64,000 nucleotides of DNA, taken from contig NZ_FNQN01000007.1 of NCBI RefSeq assembly GCF_900107645.1, positions 192,898 through 256,897 on the forward strand, written 5' to 3'. The DNA is from Desulfuromusa kysingii (GTDB lineage: Bacteria > Desulfobacterota > Desulfuromonadia > Desulfuromonadales > Geopsychrobacteraceae). Below, in pieces: positions 1-9,253 of the stretch. How positions within the stretch are numbered: position 1 is the stretch's first letter; each line of letters begins with the position of its first letter. Under the pieces are notes generated by a model. The model searched no databases, had not been told where the DNA came from, and was given only the letters and a program-made list of their open reading frames with translations. The position numbers were made by a program, and so were the translations under genes.

Positions 1-368
1 AAGGCACACTTACAACGGGCCAGCAACCGTTCTTCATCATTGAGACCCCGGACATCACGCCAGAGTTTATCAACTCTTGAGTGGACTTGTGCCAACACCG
101 CAGGATCCAATTGACGCAAAAACCGGGCGATAGCGATCCCTTCAAGCAAAGTGGTCGAAACATTCACCACACAACAGAATTGACACCCCGGAGCACAAGC
201 GATCAATTTCCGGTCTCCATCCTTGTGCTGTTCAATTTGCACTTCCGCGCTTGACCAGAGCGTGCTTAATTCTTCAAGCAACTGCGAAACAGTGATCGCT
301 GTGTTTTTCAAAACTGAGAAGCGCTCCTCGGTTTGTTGTCGTAGTTGAGAAAAATCAAAATTAGCCAT
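1..368 (-). CDS. YkgJ-family CxxxCxxCC protein (partial, C-terminus off window)
   Basis: This reading frame starts with an ATG at 368 and runs leftwards off the window edge without a stop, so only about 122 N-terminal residues are visible. The translation contains CAPGCQFCC near residue 60, which matches the Cys-rich signature of the YkgJ / CxxCxxCC family, proteins thought to bind zinc or an iron-sulfur cluster. A further Cys pair (CKC) lies at the very edge. The N-terminal part is hydrophilic and has no signal peptide, so it is probably cytoplasmic. It is divergent from rmuC. The family assignment rests on the motif alone; the specific role is unknown. Confidence 0.75.
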   Translation of the reverse strand, partial: MANFDFSQLRQQTEERFSVLKNTAITVSQLLEELSTLWSSAEVQIEQHKDGDRKLIACAPGCQFCCVVNVSTTLLEGIAIARFLRQLDPAVLAQVHSRVDKLWRDVRGLNDEERLLARCKCA

Positions 369-501
369 TGGTTTTAGTCTCCGATCCGCAACAACTCAAA
401 TAAGGTTATCCCTCCAGTGCACCATCTCGCTTGTCGATTCTGTAACGCTCTGCTATCGTACCCTCAATAGAAGCCTATCAATATATTGAAGGAATACAAC
501 C

Positions 502-1800
502 GTGCCTCTGACTGACAACATCTGGATACTGCCCGCAGCGACCCTTATCGTTGGCCTCTTTTGTGGTTGGTTAATCGCCCGCTTGCAAGCGCACCTCCTC
601 CTGCACCGCGAACGGCACAAAGACCAGGTGGAGCGCGACCAGCTGCTTCAGCAGGTCGCCCGGGTTGAAGCACAACTTGAAGCAGAACGGCATGCAAATG
701 CTGATAAACTGAGATTCCTGGACGAAACGAGGCAGCAAGTAGAAAAGAACTTTCAGGCTCTTTCAGCACAAGCGCTGGCAGCCAACAATCAAAGTTTTCT
801 GGATCTGGCCAAGACCACTCTCGGATCGTTTCAGCAGCAGGCCAAGGGCGATCTGGACGCACGTCACCAGGCGATTGGACAACTGGTTCAGCCGCTGCAA
901 GAGTCTCTCACCAAGGTCGATCACAAGATCGAACAATTGGAACAATCCCGCAGCGGCGCTTATGCCCGCTTGGATGAACAATTGAAGTCGTTACTGAACA
1001 GCCAGATTAAGCTTGAATCGGAAACCGGCAACCTTGTCCGTGCCCTGAGGACTCCCGCCGTGCGTGGCCGCTGGGGGGAGATTCAGTTGCGCAAAGTCGT
1101 CGAAATGGCTGGTATGGTCAATTATTGTGATTTTGTGGAACAGGAAACAGCCGATCATGGCCGCCTTCGCCCCGATATGATTATCAAACTCCCCAACGGA
1201 CGCAATATTATCGTTGACTCTAAAGCCCCCCTGCAGGCTTACCTCGAATCACTAGAAGCAACAGATGACAAACAACGCAATGCTTGTCTGGCCCATCATG
1301 CCCGCCAGATTCATGATCACCTGCAAAAGTTATCAGCAAAAAACTACTGGGAACAGTTCCAACCGACACCGGAATTTGTCGTCCTGTTTCTTCCGGGGGA
1401 AACCTTCTTCTCTGCGGCGCTGACTCAAGATCCGGGATTGATTGAAGCCGGCGTAGATCAGAAAGTTCTGCTCGCCACCCCGACCACATTGATCGCTCTG
1501 CTCCGTTCAGTAGCCTACGGCTGGCGTCAGGAACAGCTGACCGAAAATGCTGAAGCCATCAGCCAGTTAGGACGGGAGATGTATGATCGCCTGGCGACCC
1601 TTAACCAACATTTTGCTCAGATGGGGAAGAACCTGGAACGCGCTGTCGACAGTTACAATAAGGCGATCGGCTCACTTGACAGCCGGGTCTTAACTTCGGC
1701 CCGCAAGTTTAAAGAGTTGGGGGCCGGAAGTCGTAAAGAGATTAACCCGATTGAACAGATTGACAAGAGACCTCGTTCTTTACAGCCGCCGGAAGCCTGA
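502..1800 (+). CDS. rmuC: DNA recombination protein RmuC
   Basis: A 432-residue protein with an N-terminal membrane segment (about residues 8-26), a long Gln/Glu-rich coiled coil (about 30-160), and the conserved RmuC core, including [19 protein letters not shown] (about 183-201) and an IVDSKAPL stretch near 240. In E. coli RmuC limits inversions at short inverted repeats; the core resembles a nuclease fold. The GTG start at 502 follows a GAAGGA ribosome-binding site at 488-493. It stands alone between the divergent YkgJ gene and lemA. Length and architecture are normal for the family. Confidence 0.93.
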   Translation: MPLTDNIWILPAATLIVGLFCGWLIARLQAHLLLHRERHKDQVERDQLLQQVARVEAQLEAERHANADKLRFLDETRQQVEKNFQALSAQALAANNQSFLDLAKTTLGSFQQQAKGDLDARHQAIGQLVQPLQESLTKVDHKIEQLEQSRSGAYARLDEQLKSLLNSQIKLESETGNLVRALRTPAVRGRWGEIQLRKVVEMAGMVNYCDFVEQETADHGRLRPDMIIKLPNGRNIIVDSKAPLQAYLESLEATDDKQRNACLAHHARQIHDHLQKLSAKNYWEQFQPTPEFVVLFLPGETFFSAALTQDPGLIEAGVDQKVLLATPTTLIALLRSVAYGWRQEQLTENAEAISQLGREMYDRLATLNQHFAQMGKNLERAVDSYNKAIGSLDSRVLTSARKFKELGAGSRKEINPIEQIDKRPRSLQPPEA

Positions 1801-1853
1801 CCATAAAACAAAGAGAACTCTCTGCGGATGGACACCTATATTTCTTCTTTTTA

Positions 1854-1862
1854 TGTTATAAT
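1854..1862 (+). promoter_or_regulatory. Extended -10 promoter upstream of lemA
   Basis: TGTTATAAT is a perfect extended -10 element (TGnTATAAT) about 45 bases upstream of the lemA start. No good -35 hexamer is present at the usual distance, as is normal for extended -10 promoters. It would start the lemA-TPM transcript near 1869. Confidence 0.6.
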
Positions 1863-1907
1863 ACCCGGATCAAAAAATTGATAAAACTAATCCTCTGGAG
1901 GAATACA

Positions 1908-2489
1908 ATGAGAATTCGCACCCTGCTTATCTTGCTCTGTAGCAGTCTTTTACTCAGCAGTTGTGGCTATAACTCCATCCAAAAGAACGAAGAGACCGTT
2001 TTTGCTGCCTGGGGCGATGTTGAAGCCACCTATCAGCGCCGCGCCGATCTCATCCCGAATCTGGTCTCAACAGTAAAAGGCTATGCCGCTCACGAAAAAG
2101 AGACTCTGACTGAAGTTGTTAACGCCCGGGCTAAAGTCGGGCAGACCAACATCTCTACCGATAAATTAGGTGACGCAGCAGCAATGCAACAATTTCAACA
2201 AGCTCAGGGTGAACTTTCTGGAGCGTTGTCACGATTACTGGTCGTTGTTGAGCGTTACCCTGATCTGAAGGCCAATCAAAACTTCCTCGACTTACAGCAC
2301 CAGTTGGAAGGAACCGAAAACCGCATCAACGTCGCTCGTCAGCGTTACAACGATGCGGTCAGAATATTCAACACCTCGATCCGCACCTTTCCAAATAGCC
2401 TGACCAATAATTTCCTCCTCCATCTGGAACGCAAAGAAGCTTTTAAGGCCGACGCCGGTGCTGAAGCCGCTCCTCAGGTGACATTCTAA
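1908..2489 (+). CDS. lemA: LemA family lipoprotein
   Basis: The ATG at 1908 follows a strong CTGGAGGA site at 1895-1902 and is preferred over the in-frame TTG at 1878, which has none. The protein (193 residues) opens with a lipoprotein signal peptide ending in LLLSSC, then the LemA core: [27 protein letters not shown] and a helical repeat. LemA proteins are helical envelope proteins of unclear function that often sit next to TPM-domain genes, as here. The stop overlaps the next start by one base, so the two are translationally coupled. Confidence 0.9.
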   Translation: MRIRTLLILLCSSLLLSSCGYNSIQKNEETVFAAWGDVEATYQRRADLIPNLVSTVKGYAAHEKETLTEVVNARAKVGQTNISTDKLGDAAAMQQFQQAQGELSGALSRLLVVVERYPDLKANQNFLDLQHQLEGTENRINVARQRYNDAVRIFNTSIRTFPNSLTNNFLLHLERKEAFKADAGAEAAPQVTF

Positions 2490-3202
2490 TGCGTAAGATT
2501 TTCTGTTTACTGTTTATTCTTCTGTTGACCTGTTCTGCAGCATTCGCACTGAACATCCCTGCGCCAACAGGCTATGTCAATGACAAGGCAGCTCTACTTG
2601 AGCAAACCACCAAGCTGAAGCTTGAAGAGTTTTTGCGCAATTTTGAGCAGAGCGATTCCACTCAGATTACCGTCCTCACCATCCCAACTTTGGATGGTGA
2701 AGTCTTGGAAGAGTATTCTATTAAAGTTTTTGAAAACTGGAAAATTGGTCAAAAAGGTAAAGACAATGGCGCCCTGCTCCTTATTGCCAAGGAGGAAAGA
2801 AAAATTCGCATCGAAGTCGGTTACGGTCTGGAAGGTCGCTTAACCGACCTGCTGGCAGGACGGATTATTGATAACGAGATCGCCCCGAAGTTCAAACAGA
2901 GGGACTTTGATGGTGGAATCGTCGCAGGAGTTATCGGTATTGCCGAAGCTGTCCGTGGTGAATACACAGGAACGGGTAAAGCCAGCAGCAGCAAAAAGAA
3001 AGGGAGCCCACTGGGGTTTCTTTTTCTCCTCTTTTTCCTTGGGCCATTTCTTAGCCGTATCGGTGGTCGTCGCAGCAGTCGTCGTAGTGGCGTTTTTATC
3101 GGCGGCCCCTTTATGGGTGGCGGCGGCGGTGGTTTTGGTGGCGGTGGTTTTTCTGGTGGCGGCGGCGGAGGCGGCGGTGGCGGTGCTTCCGGTGGTTGGT
3201 AA
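2489..3202 (+). CDS. TPM-domain (YgcG/Psb32-type) protein with glycine-rich tail
   Basis: 237 residues: signal peptide (about 1-20, ending in AFA), a TPM domain (about 25-150; motifs PTGYVNDKAALL and IEVGYGLEGRLTD), a transmembrane segment near 172-188, then a basic stretch and an almost pure Gly/Ser tail (about 205-237). This is the standard architecture of YgcG-type proteins linked with LemA. The TPM fold has been linked to phosphatase activity in plants and to membrane-protein quality control; the role in bacteria is unclear. It overlaps lemA by one base. The Gly tail creates several high-GC false open frames on both strands. Confidence 0.88.
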   Translation: MRKIFCLLFILLLTCSAAFALNIPAPTGYVNDKAALLEQTTKLKLEEFLRNFEQSDSTQITVLTIPTLDGEVLEEYSIKVFENWKIGQKGKDNGALLLIAKEERKIRIEVGYGLEGRLTDLLAGRIIDNEIAPKFKQRDFDGGIVAGVIGIAEAVRGEYTGTGKASSSKKKGSPLGFLFLLFFLGPFLSRIGGRRSSRRSGVFIGGPFMGGGGGGFGGGGFSGGGGGGGGGGASGGW

Positions 3203-3317
3203 AACCGAGCACATTCACCATCGCAGACTAGAGAAACAGAGAAAACGGTCACATTCTCTGTCTGGCTTGAAAAACATTGTACTTTTCTGAGACTCCGTAT
3301 CTCAGTGGGATGACAGG

Positions 3318-3968
3318 ATGAAGATGAAATCAGCAAGTGAGTTCTTCAGTCATGAAGAACAGCAGAAAATAGAAGCAGCCGTCAGAAAGGCAGAAACAAA
3401 AACCAGCGGTGAAATTGTCCCCATGCTGGTCAACTCGTCTTATGAATACCCTCGTGCTGAACTCATTGGCGCCGGGACTCTGGCGTTAGCGGTGGGATTG
3501 ATTTTCAGCTGGGCTGTGGGCGGTGAGTCAATCTGGTGGTTTTTACCCGCGTTTATCGTCAGTTTCTTCGTCTTTCAACTGCTGATCCGCAACCTTCCTG
3601 ATCTGAAACGGAAACTGATCAATCCAGCAGAATTTGACCTTGAAGTGAAGGAAAAAGCGCTGGTCAGCTTTGTCGAACAGGGCTTACATGAAACCCGCGA
3701 CAAAACCGGTATCCTGATTTTGATCTCACTGTTTGAACACCGCGTTCAGGTACTCGCTGACAGCGGTATCAACGCAAAGGTTCCTAAAAACACCTGGAAT
3801 GAGCTCGTGGATACGATTATTCACGGACTGAAGACCGGCGACAGTTGCAACGCCATCTGTCAGGCAGTTGAGCGCTGTGGCGAGTTACTCGAAACACATT
3901 TCCCCAGAAAAGATGATGACAGTGATGAGTTACCCAACCTGATCATTGAATCAGAGCAGAATTCTTAA
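3318..3968 (+). CDS. TPM-domain membrane protein
   Basis: 216 residues with an N-terminal TPM-like region (KAETKTSGEIVPMLV, about 24-38) and two membrane helices (about 50-90), then a long cytoplasmic TPM half (GLHETRDKTGILILISLFEH; DSGINAKVP). It lacks a signal peptide. It is the third gene of the lemA cluster, after a 115-base gap. The start may be the ATG at 3318 or the second ATG at 3324, which is better spaced from an AGG at 3314. Its stop overlaps the convergent DUF1858 gene by four bases. Confidence 0.82.
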   Translation: MKMKSASEFFSHEEQQKIEAAVRKAETKTSGEIVPMLVNSSYEYPRAELIGAGTLALAVGLIFSWAVGGESIWWFLPAFIVSFFVFQLLIRNLPDLKRKLINPAEFDLEVKEKALVSFVEQGLHETRDKTGILILISLFEHRVQVLADSGINAKVPKNTWNELVDTIIHGLKTGDSCNAICQAVERCGELLETHFPRKDDDSDELPNLIIESEQNS

Positions 3969-4174
3969 CTGAGGCGATTCAGGTCATCGAGCAATTCATC
4001 TATTTCGGCATCACTATAATTTTTTAACCGTGCGGCCTCTTCGATGGTATCCCAAACCGGTTCGCCGCAACGAATACAGCGGATCTTCTTGTGGAAGAGA
4101 TAAGCGACGGCGTCAGGTTTTAATTCGACCAGTTGCTCTATTTTCATGTCCCGGGTGATCGGTGTGTCTGCCAT
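3965..4174 (-). CDS. DUF1858-domain protein
   Basis: A small protein of 69 residues, MADTPITRDMKIEQLVELKP onward, with CIRCGEPVWDTIEEAA in the middle. This is the DUF1858 pattern seen in small proteins and as an N-terminal domain of redox proteins in anaerobes; the CxxCG pair may bind a metal or act as a thiol pair. The start at 4174 is chosen because AAGGAG lies at 4181-4186, six bases upstream; a longer GTG start at 4204 has no ribosome-binding site. It follows tmcAL by 34 bases on the same strand and is probably cotranscribed. Confidence 0.8.
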   Translation of the reverse strand: MADTPITRDMKIEQLVELKPDAVAYLFHKKIRCIRCGEPVWDTIEEAARLKNYSDAEIDELLDDLNRLS

Positions 4175-4208
4175 TTCAAGCTCCTTATCAAGTGTATCGG
4201 TCACGTCT

Positions 4209-5453
4209 TTATATTTTCAGTGACTCATAAAAATCGCGGTTGCGGCTGCCCCCCGTATAATCCTGGGACAGCAACGTATAGAGTTTCGTTGCTTTCAACT
4301 CCAGATTTAATTGTTCTAGTGCAAGGCGATAGGCTGCCGACTCAAAACCATAATGCCGCTTGAGGATTGCATAAACCCGTGAAAAATTCTGGACCAGCGG
4401 GATCGATCTCTGCTTGCGACGAGAAGCCAGGAATTTCTGCCCTTTGGCGCTGGCGGCCAGCAAGTGGAGATATTGCGGCCCAACAGCTAATAGCGGGGGG
4501 ACAATATCCCGTTTCAGGCCCAACAGAACAGAGACAAGCAGCCGCTGAATTCGGGTACGGGTCAGTTGTCGGGATTTGAGACCGGACACCAATTCTGCCA
4601 AAGAAGTCGCATTTTCTGCAACCGTTAAAAGACGGTTCTCTATCCCATTTTCAACCAACCACAAGTCGGACAACTCTGTCGGGCTGCGAAAAATCTGCGC
4701 CAATAATAATTGATAATATTTATCGACCGATACCACCCGGCCATGCGCTGTCGCTTGATGCAATATTGATTGGACTGTTGGGGGAAGAAGGGTATCGACC
4801 GCCTCTGATTCCAGCATCTTCTGGCGGATTCCTGTCGCGCTAGCAATACCGTCAACCCCCGCGTCGACATCGTGATATCCAGCACCAATCCGCGCAATTG
4901 TCACGGGCTGAATAGTACTGGTCAGCTCTTTTAAAACTTTCAGGTATTCAATCCCGAGAATATTATTGGGCGCAGTGATGACAGTGGGATCAAGAAGTTC
5001 TGCGGATAATTCTGTGAGCACCTGGGCTCTCGCCTGAGGATAGTTCACCCCCTGACGCAACAATTCTGAGGTTTTCCCGGTCACAAAAGAGTCGTTATCA
5101 TGGAGAAAATCGGCACAATACTGAAGCGGCTCAATCTCTCCGCACTCACTCCCGAAACAGAGGCTATCGACACCGAGAAGGGCTAACGATTTAACCCCTC
5201 CTCGAGAAAAATCGGGGGCACTGCTGCACGCCCAGGGCAGCGGTAACTCGACGACCACATCAACCCCGCTGCGCAAAGCCATCTCCGCCCTCCCCCACTT
5301 ATCCAGCAAAGCAGGCTCCCCGCGCTGTAAAAAATGGCCACTCATGACCGCAACAGCAACCTCAGCACCGGTCACCCGAAGGCTCTCACGAAGATGATGT
5401 AAGTGGCCGTTATGGAACGGGTTATATTCAGTTATTAAACCAACTGCCTGCAT
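4209..5453 (-). CDS. tmcAL: tRNA(Met) cytidine acetate ligase (TmcAL/YlbM family)
   Basis: 414 residues. The N-terminus GLITEYNPFHNGHLHHL carries the nucleotidyltransferase HxGH motif, followed by MSGHFLQRGEPALLDKWGR and CFGSECGE, all characteristic of YlbM/TmcAL (formerly DUF795). The Bacillus enzyme makes N4-acetylcytidine at the wobble position of elongator tRNA-Met from acetate and ATP. Length is normal. The ATG at 5453 is preceded by GGAGAG. It lies downstream of sfsA on the same strand with a 70-base gap. Confidence 0.92.
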   Translation of the reverse strand: MQAVGLITEYNPFHNGHLHHLRESLRVTGAEVAVAVMSGHFLQRGEPALLDKWGRAEMALRSGVDVVVELPLPWACSSAPDFSRGGVKSLALLGVDSLCFGSECGEIEPLQYCADFLHDNDSFVTGKTSELLRQGVNYPQARAQVLTELSAELLDPTVITAPNNILGIEYLKVLKELTSTIQPVTIARIGAGYHDVDAGVDGIASATGIRQKMLESEAVDTLLPPTVQSILHQATAHGRVVSVDKYYQLLLAQIFRSPTELSDLWLVENGIENRLLTVAENATSLAELVSGLKSRQLTRTRIQRLLVSVLLGLKRDIVPPLLAVGPQYLHLLAASAKGQKFLASRRKQRSIPLVQNFSRVYAILKRHYGFESAAYRLALEQLNLELKATKLYTLLSQDYTGGSRNRDFYESLKI

Positions 5454-5523
5454 AGATTAGAGACTCTCCATTGCGACTCTGAGATGTTGGGGAAAAGAAC
5501 TCATTCACAAAATCATACGCCCC

Positions 5524-6216
5524 TCATAATACAACCGGAATCGGCTCTCCGACCCGATTCTCCTTCGGAGTGACGACGGTTTTATAAGCCAAGACTTCTA
5601 CTCCTGCGGCAACAACTTCGCGCAACAGTCGGCCATATTCGGGATCAATAGCATCAGCTGGGGAAAATTTCTTCGCTTCGCTGCGTTGAACCAGAAAAAA
5701 TATAATAGCCCGACACCCCTGTTGCTTAGCCAAGAGTAATTCGCGCAGATGCTTTTGCCCCCGGGTGGTCACGGCATCCGGGAAACAGGCGGTTTCGGGT
5801 TGGCAGCAGAGGGTGACATTTTTAACTTCAAGCAAAACATTGACATCCCCCTGATGTAGATAAAAATCAATGCGACTCTCTCCAAAGCGGTACTCTGGCT
5901 GCACCTGAAAATTTTCCAGCGATTGAATCTGGTTATGACGTAAAGCCTCTTCAACCACTCGATTGGTCCTCAAGGTATGGGTATCAACCCAACGACCAGA
6001 AATCATAATCAGCTCTAACGTATATTTCAGCTTCCGTTGCGGATTATCCGCTCGCGAAATTAATACCCGAGAGCCTGGGAGCGCACATTGTTTCATACTG
6101 CCCGTATTGGGTGTGTGCGCAGTGACGACACGACCATCGGCCAACTCAATATCGGTAAAAAATCTCTTGTAACGACGCAGCAAGGTCCCTTCTAACAAAG
6201 GCGCGGGTAAATCCAT
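5524..6216 (-). CDS. sfsA: Sugar fermentation stimulation protein SfsA
   Basis: 230 residues with the SfsA hallmarks: RRYKRFFTDIELADG near the start, HTPNTGSMKQCALPGS, FGESRIDFYL, EVKNVTL, and FPDAVTTRGQKHLREL. The C-terminal half has a nuclease-like core (D-x20-EVK). E. coli SfsA was named for a maltose-metabolism effect and may bind DNA. Its start at 6216 follows AGGAGATGAG. It probably heads a short operon with tmcAL. Confidence 0.93.
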   Translation of the reverse strand: MDLPAPLLEGTLLRRYKRFFTDIELADGRVVTAHTPNTGSMKQCALPGSRVLISRADNPQRKLKYTLELIMISGRWVDTHTLRTNRVVEEALRHNQIQSLENFQVQPEYRFGESRIDFYLHQGDVNVLLEVKNVTLCCQPETACFPDAVTTRGQKHLRELLLAKQQGCRAIIFFLVQRSEAKKFSPADAIDPEYGRLLREVVAAGVEVLAYKTVVTPKENRVGEPIPVVL

Positions 6217-6347
6217 CTCATCTCCTGATCGGTATTCATCTCTCGAAAGTCGTCCGCAGACAGAACAATTCTTGCATCAAATCATAGTCATCGTATAGTC
6301 TCTTTTTCTTAACTGCCGATCTTTCTTCATAACCAAGGAGTTCTTTC

Positions 6348-7994
6348 ATGTCCGAGAACCTGATACAGCGCACGGTGTCCGCATATACCTATCCCCTGCT
6401 GATAAAAAACCTTTTACAGGCTCCAGCAGTCAATGATCCCCAACAAGAGATTGTCTACCGCGATCAAGCTCGCTTCACCTATGGAGAATTCAGGCAACGA
6501 GTTTGCCAGTTGGCGAATGCACTGACCGAGATCGGGGTAAAATCTGGTGATACTGTGGCGGTCATGGATTGGGACAGTCACCGCTATCTGGAGTGCTTTT
6601 ACGCCATCCCCATGTTGGGAGCGGTCCTGCACACGGTCAACATCCGCCTTTCACCTGAGCAGATCCTCTACACCATTGACCATGCTGAGGATGACTTCAT
6701 CCTCGTCAATGAGGAGTTCCTCCCGCTACTGGAACAGATTAAAGGACGGATCGATACAGTCAAAGAGTATATCCTCCTGCAAGATGGTCAGCAGCAACCT
6801 GAAACAACGCTCACCTTTGCCGGGGAATACGAAAGCCTGCTCGCTGAAAGCAGCGACTCTTATGACTTTCCCGATTTCGATGAAAGTACCCGAGCGACAA
6901 CATTTTACACCACGGGGACAACCGGAATGCCAAAGGGAGTCTATTTCAGTCATCGACAGCTGGTGCTGCATACCCTGTCCGGAATGGCTGCTCTGGGGAC
7001 CGTCGTCAATCACGGCCGCTTCCATCAGCAGGATGTCTATATGCCGATCACCCCCATGTTCCATGTTCATGCCTGGGGAGTTCCCTATATCGCCACGTCA
7101 CTGGGGATAAAACAAGTCTACCCGGGGAAATATACCCCAGACATGTTGCTCAAACTGATCGACAAAGAAAAAGTCACCTTCTCGCACTGCGTTCCGACAA
7201 TCCTCCACCTGTTGATGAGCCACCCGCTGTTCAATGAGTTGGACCTGTCCAACTGGAAAATTCTGATTGGTGGTGCAGCGCTGCCCAAAGCGATGTGCAA
7301 AGCGGCAATGCAAAAAGGGATTGACATCTTTTCCGGTTATGGCATGTCAGAGACCTGCCCAGTCTTGACCCTTGCACACGTCACTGATGCAGATCTGAGC
7401 GACGACGAAGATCTGGATATCCGCTGTAAAACCGGCCGGCCGATCCCGCTGGTTGATATTAAAATTGTCGACGAAAAAATGGAAAATGTCCCTGTCGATG
7501 GTCAGAGTGTCGGGGAAATTGTCGTGCGTGCTCCCTGGTTAAGCCAGGGCTATCTGAAGGATCAGCGCAACTCCGAAAACCTCTGGCGCGGCGGTTATCT
7601 CCATACCGGGGATGTTGCCTGCAGAGATAAACATAATTACATCAAAATTACTGACCGGATCAAGGATGTGATCAAAATCGGCGGTGAATGGATATCATCA
7701 CTTGGCGTCGAAGATCTGCTTTCGGCTTATCCTGGTATTGGGGAAGTTGCGGTTATCAGCCTACCCGATAATAAGTGGGGAGAGAAACCTCTGGCGCTGA
7801 TTGTGACAAAGCCAGACTATGAAATCAACGAAAAGGATTTAGTCCAATATATCCGCAGTTTTATTGCTAAGGGGATGATTTCAAAGCAAATTATTCTATT
7901 AAAATTCAAGTTTGTCGAGGCGATTGATAAAACGAGCATTGGCAAGGTGAATAAACGGCTCTTGCGTGAAAAGTATATGCAACAAAGTTGCTGA
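6348..7994 (+). CDS. Acyl-CoA ligase (medium/long-chain fatty-acid-CoA ligase, AlkK-like)
   Basis: 548 residues of the ANL adenylating superfamily. Visible motifs are the P-loop TTGTTGMPKG (about 188-197), GYGMSETCPV (about 328), YLHTGDVA (about 416), DRIKDVIKIGGEWIS (the hinge region), and the catalytic Lys in KTSIGKVNK near 530. It would activate a fatty or related carboxylic acid to its CoA thioester through an acyl-AMP. The sequence resembles the AlkK/medium-chain branch; chain-length preference cannot be read from the motifs. The start follows AAGGAG at 6335-6340. It is monocistronic, ending at a strong hairpin. Confidence 0.88.
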   Translation: MSENLIQRTVSAYTYPLLIKNLLQAPAVNDPQQEIVYRDQARFTYGEFRQRVCQLANALTEIGVKSGDTVAVMDWDSHRYLECFYAIPMLGAVLHTVNIRLSPEQILYTIDHAEDDFILVNEEFLPLLEQIKGRIDTVKEYILLQDGQQQPETTLTFAGEYESLLAESSDSYDFPDFDESTRATTFYTTGTTGMPKGVYFSHRQLVLHTLSGMAALGTVVNHGRFHQQDVYMPITPMFHVHAWGVPYIATSLGIKQVYPGKYTPDMLLKLIDKEKVTFSHCVPTILHLLMSHPLFNELDLSNWKILIGGAALPKAMCKAAMQKGIDIFSGYGMSETCPVLTLAHVTDADLSDDEDLDIRCKTGRPIPLVDIKIVDEKMENVPVDGQSVGEIVVRAPWLSQGYLKDQRNSENLWRGGYLHTGDVACRDKHNYIKITDRIKDVIKIGGEWISSLGVEDLLSAYPGIGEVAVISLPDNKWGEKPLALIVTKPDYEINEKDLVQYIRSFIAKGMISKQIILLKFKFVEAIDKTSIGKVNKRLLREKYMQQSC

Positions 7995-8080
7995 CGACGC
8001 AAAAGTCAGATCGAGACAGTTGCTATTGTTTGCAAGTGGGTTTTATCCCGAAGCAGCGGGATCTAACAGCTGAAAATATT

Positions 8081-8121
8081 GTGACTGCACAATGGCCATT
8101 TCGGGGCCATTGTGCAGTCAC
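8081..8121. terminator. Bidirectional hairpin between convergent genes
   Basis: A perfect 17-bp inverted repeat (8081-8097 with 8105-8121) with a 7-base loop lies between the acyl-CoA ligase and the convergent SLAC1 gene, whose stop is only 7 bases away. There is no clear T-run on the plus strand; the minus strand continues into an AATATTTT stretch. A bidirectional terminator or mRNA-end-protecting hairpin is the simplest reading. Confidence 0.75.
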
Positions 8122-8127
8122 AGGCGA

Positions 8128-9081
8128 CTATTCCATCACACATATCTCCTTCTTCAACATGTGATACACCGTCTTGTAGGCCACAAAAATGACCACGCAG
8201 GTTGCTAGCGTCAGTAATCCGATCGAGACATAATAACAAAACATCGATCCGGTCATATGGTGTGCCAAAATCGCAGCAATGGTCATCGCCGTGAGTGGGA
8301 AAGTAAACGCCCACCAGGAGATAAAAAATTCAAGCTTGATAAAGTTTTTGTACATAAATAACAACAGCAGGGTAAAAAACACGCCAACATTGAAGAGAAA
8401 GCTGGCAAACAGATCAAATTCACCCGTCAATTTAACATAAGAGATCGTCCCTACCGCCGGTGGAGCAATAAAAATGAATAAGGTGGGCATAAACTTCTGT
8501 GCCAGAAGATTATGAAAAATGATCCGATTCAGGATAATGGTCAGCAGAATGATCCAGAAGAATATCCCAACCGCGAAAAAATACATTAAGAAGTCGCGGT
8601 TGACAATATCCACGCCACCGACAGGGACAAGGACATTCCCGACAATAGGGATAAACCAGGCAGGATTCGATGACTGAATCTCAAGGTTTTTATTAATCCA
8701 AAAACTGATCGTATGCAAGGTCAGATAAGCCTGTAACAACATTCCAACCCACCATAAGCCCTCAGCAATCGGCAGATTTATCTCATGGTACATCACCGAC
8801 ATCAAGAGCAATGAGATCGGAATCGCGGCAAAGAAATTAATTCGAACCGGGTGGGTGAACTCGCTTTTGACCTCATCCCGATACTTGAAAAATTTACTCA
8901 GATAGGTCACTGCAATAGCAATAAACACCACTGTCGTCAGACCCGCAAGAAAATCTGGGATAAGCCGGGTAAAGTGAAAAAGGTGCGCAGCTTTTTGGTA
9001 AGCGATGCTCAACCCAGACAGCCCCATAACGATTGCAAACATCATAATCGGGAAGTTTTCTAATCTCGCCGTTTTTTTCAT
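8128..9081 (-). CDS. SLAC1/TehA-family anion channel protein
   Basis: 317 residues, almost entirely hydrophobic, with about ten transmembrane helices. The opening FPIMMFAIVMGLSGLSIAYQ and the pattern of paired helices match the SLAC1/TehA/Mae1 family, which forms anion channels or transports malate, sulfite or tellurite in different organisms. The substrate here is unknown. The start at 9081 follows GAGGAACGATAG. It is divergent from the flavoprotein gene. Confidence 0.85.
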   Translation of the reverse strand: MKKTARLENFPIMMFAIVMGLSGLSIAYQKAAHLFHFTRLIPDFLAGLTTVVFIAIAVTYLSKFFKYRDEVKSEFTHPVRINFFAAIPISLLLMSVMYHEINLPIAEGLWWVGMLLQAYLTLHTISFWINKNLEIQSSNPAWFIPIVGNVLVPVGGVDIVNRDFLMYFFAVGIFFWIILLTIILNRIIFHNLLAQKFMPTLFIFIAPPAVGTISYVKLTGEFDLFASFLFNVGVFFTLLLLFMYKNFIKLEFFISWWAFTFPLTAMTIAAILAHHMTGSMFCYYVSIGLLTLATCVVIFVAYKTVYHMLKKEICVME

Positions 9082-9217
9082 CTATCGTTCCTCACTCGGT
9101 AAAATTGATCCATAAGTCATGTCGATGCTTTTTAATTTTCCACAATAAGGCCGCCACAAAACAAATTGCAACCCGCAGAAAATGATTTCCTTCAGGTTAA
9201 TTTGTGAGTATAGTATA

Positions 9218-9235
9218 TAGATATCCATATATCTA
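9218..9235. promoter_or_regulatory. Possible operator palindrome upstream of the flavoprotein gene
   Basis: A TAGATAT-CCAT-ATATCTA inverted repeat (7-bp arms, 4-base spacer) lies about 20-35 bases before the 9254 start, in very AT-rich DNA. It could be an operator or simply promoter AT content. Confidence 0.25.
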
Positions 9236-9253
9236 ACTTAATCGGAGGCTTTC

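Noticed and set aside
2821-3336. Long proline-, threonine- or alanine-rich open frames opposite and beside the TPM gene
   Set aside because: They are shadows of the glycine-rich tail (GGN codons read in other frames) with no ribosome-binding sites or recognisable domains.
8081-8121. Hairpin as an insertion-sequence end or attachment site
   Set aside because: No transposase, target duplication or second copy is present; its place between convergent genes fits a bidirectional terminator.
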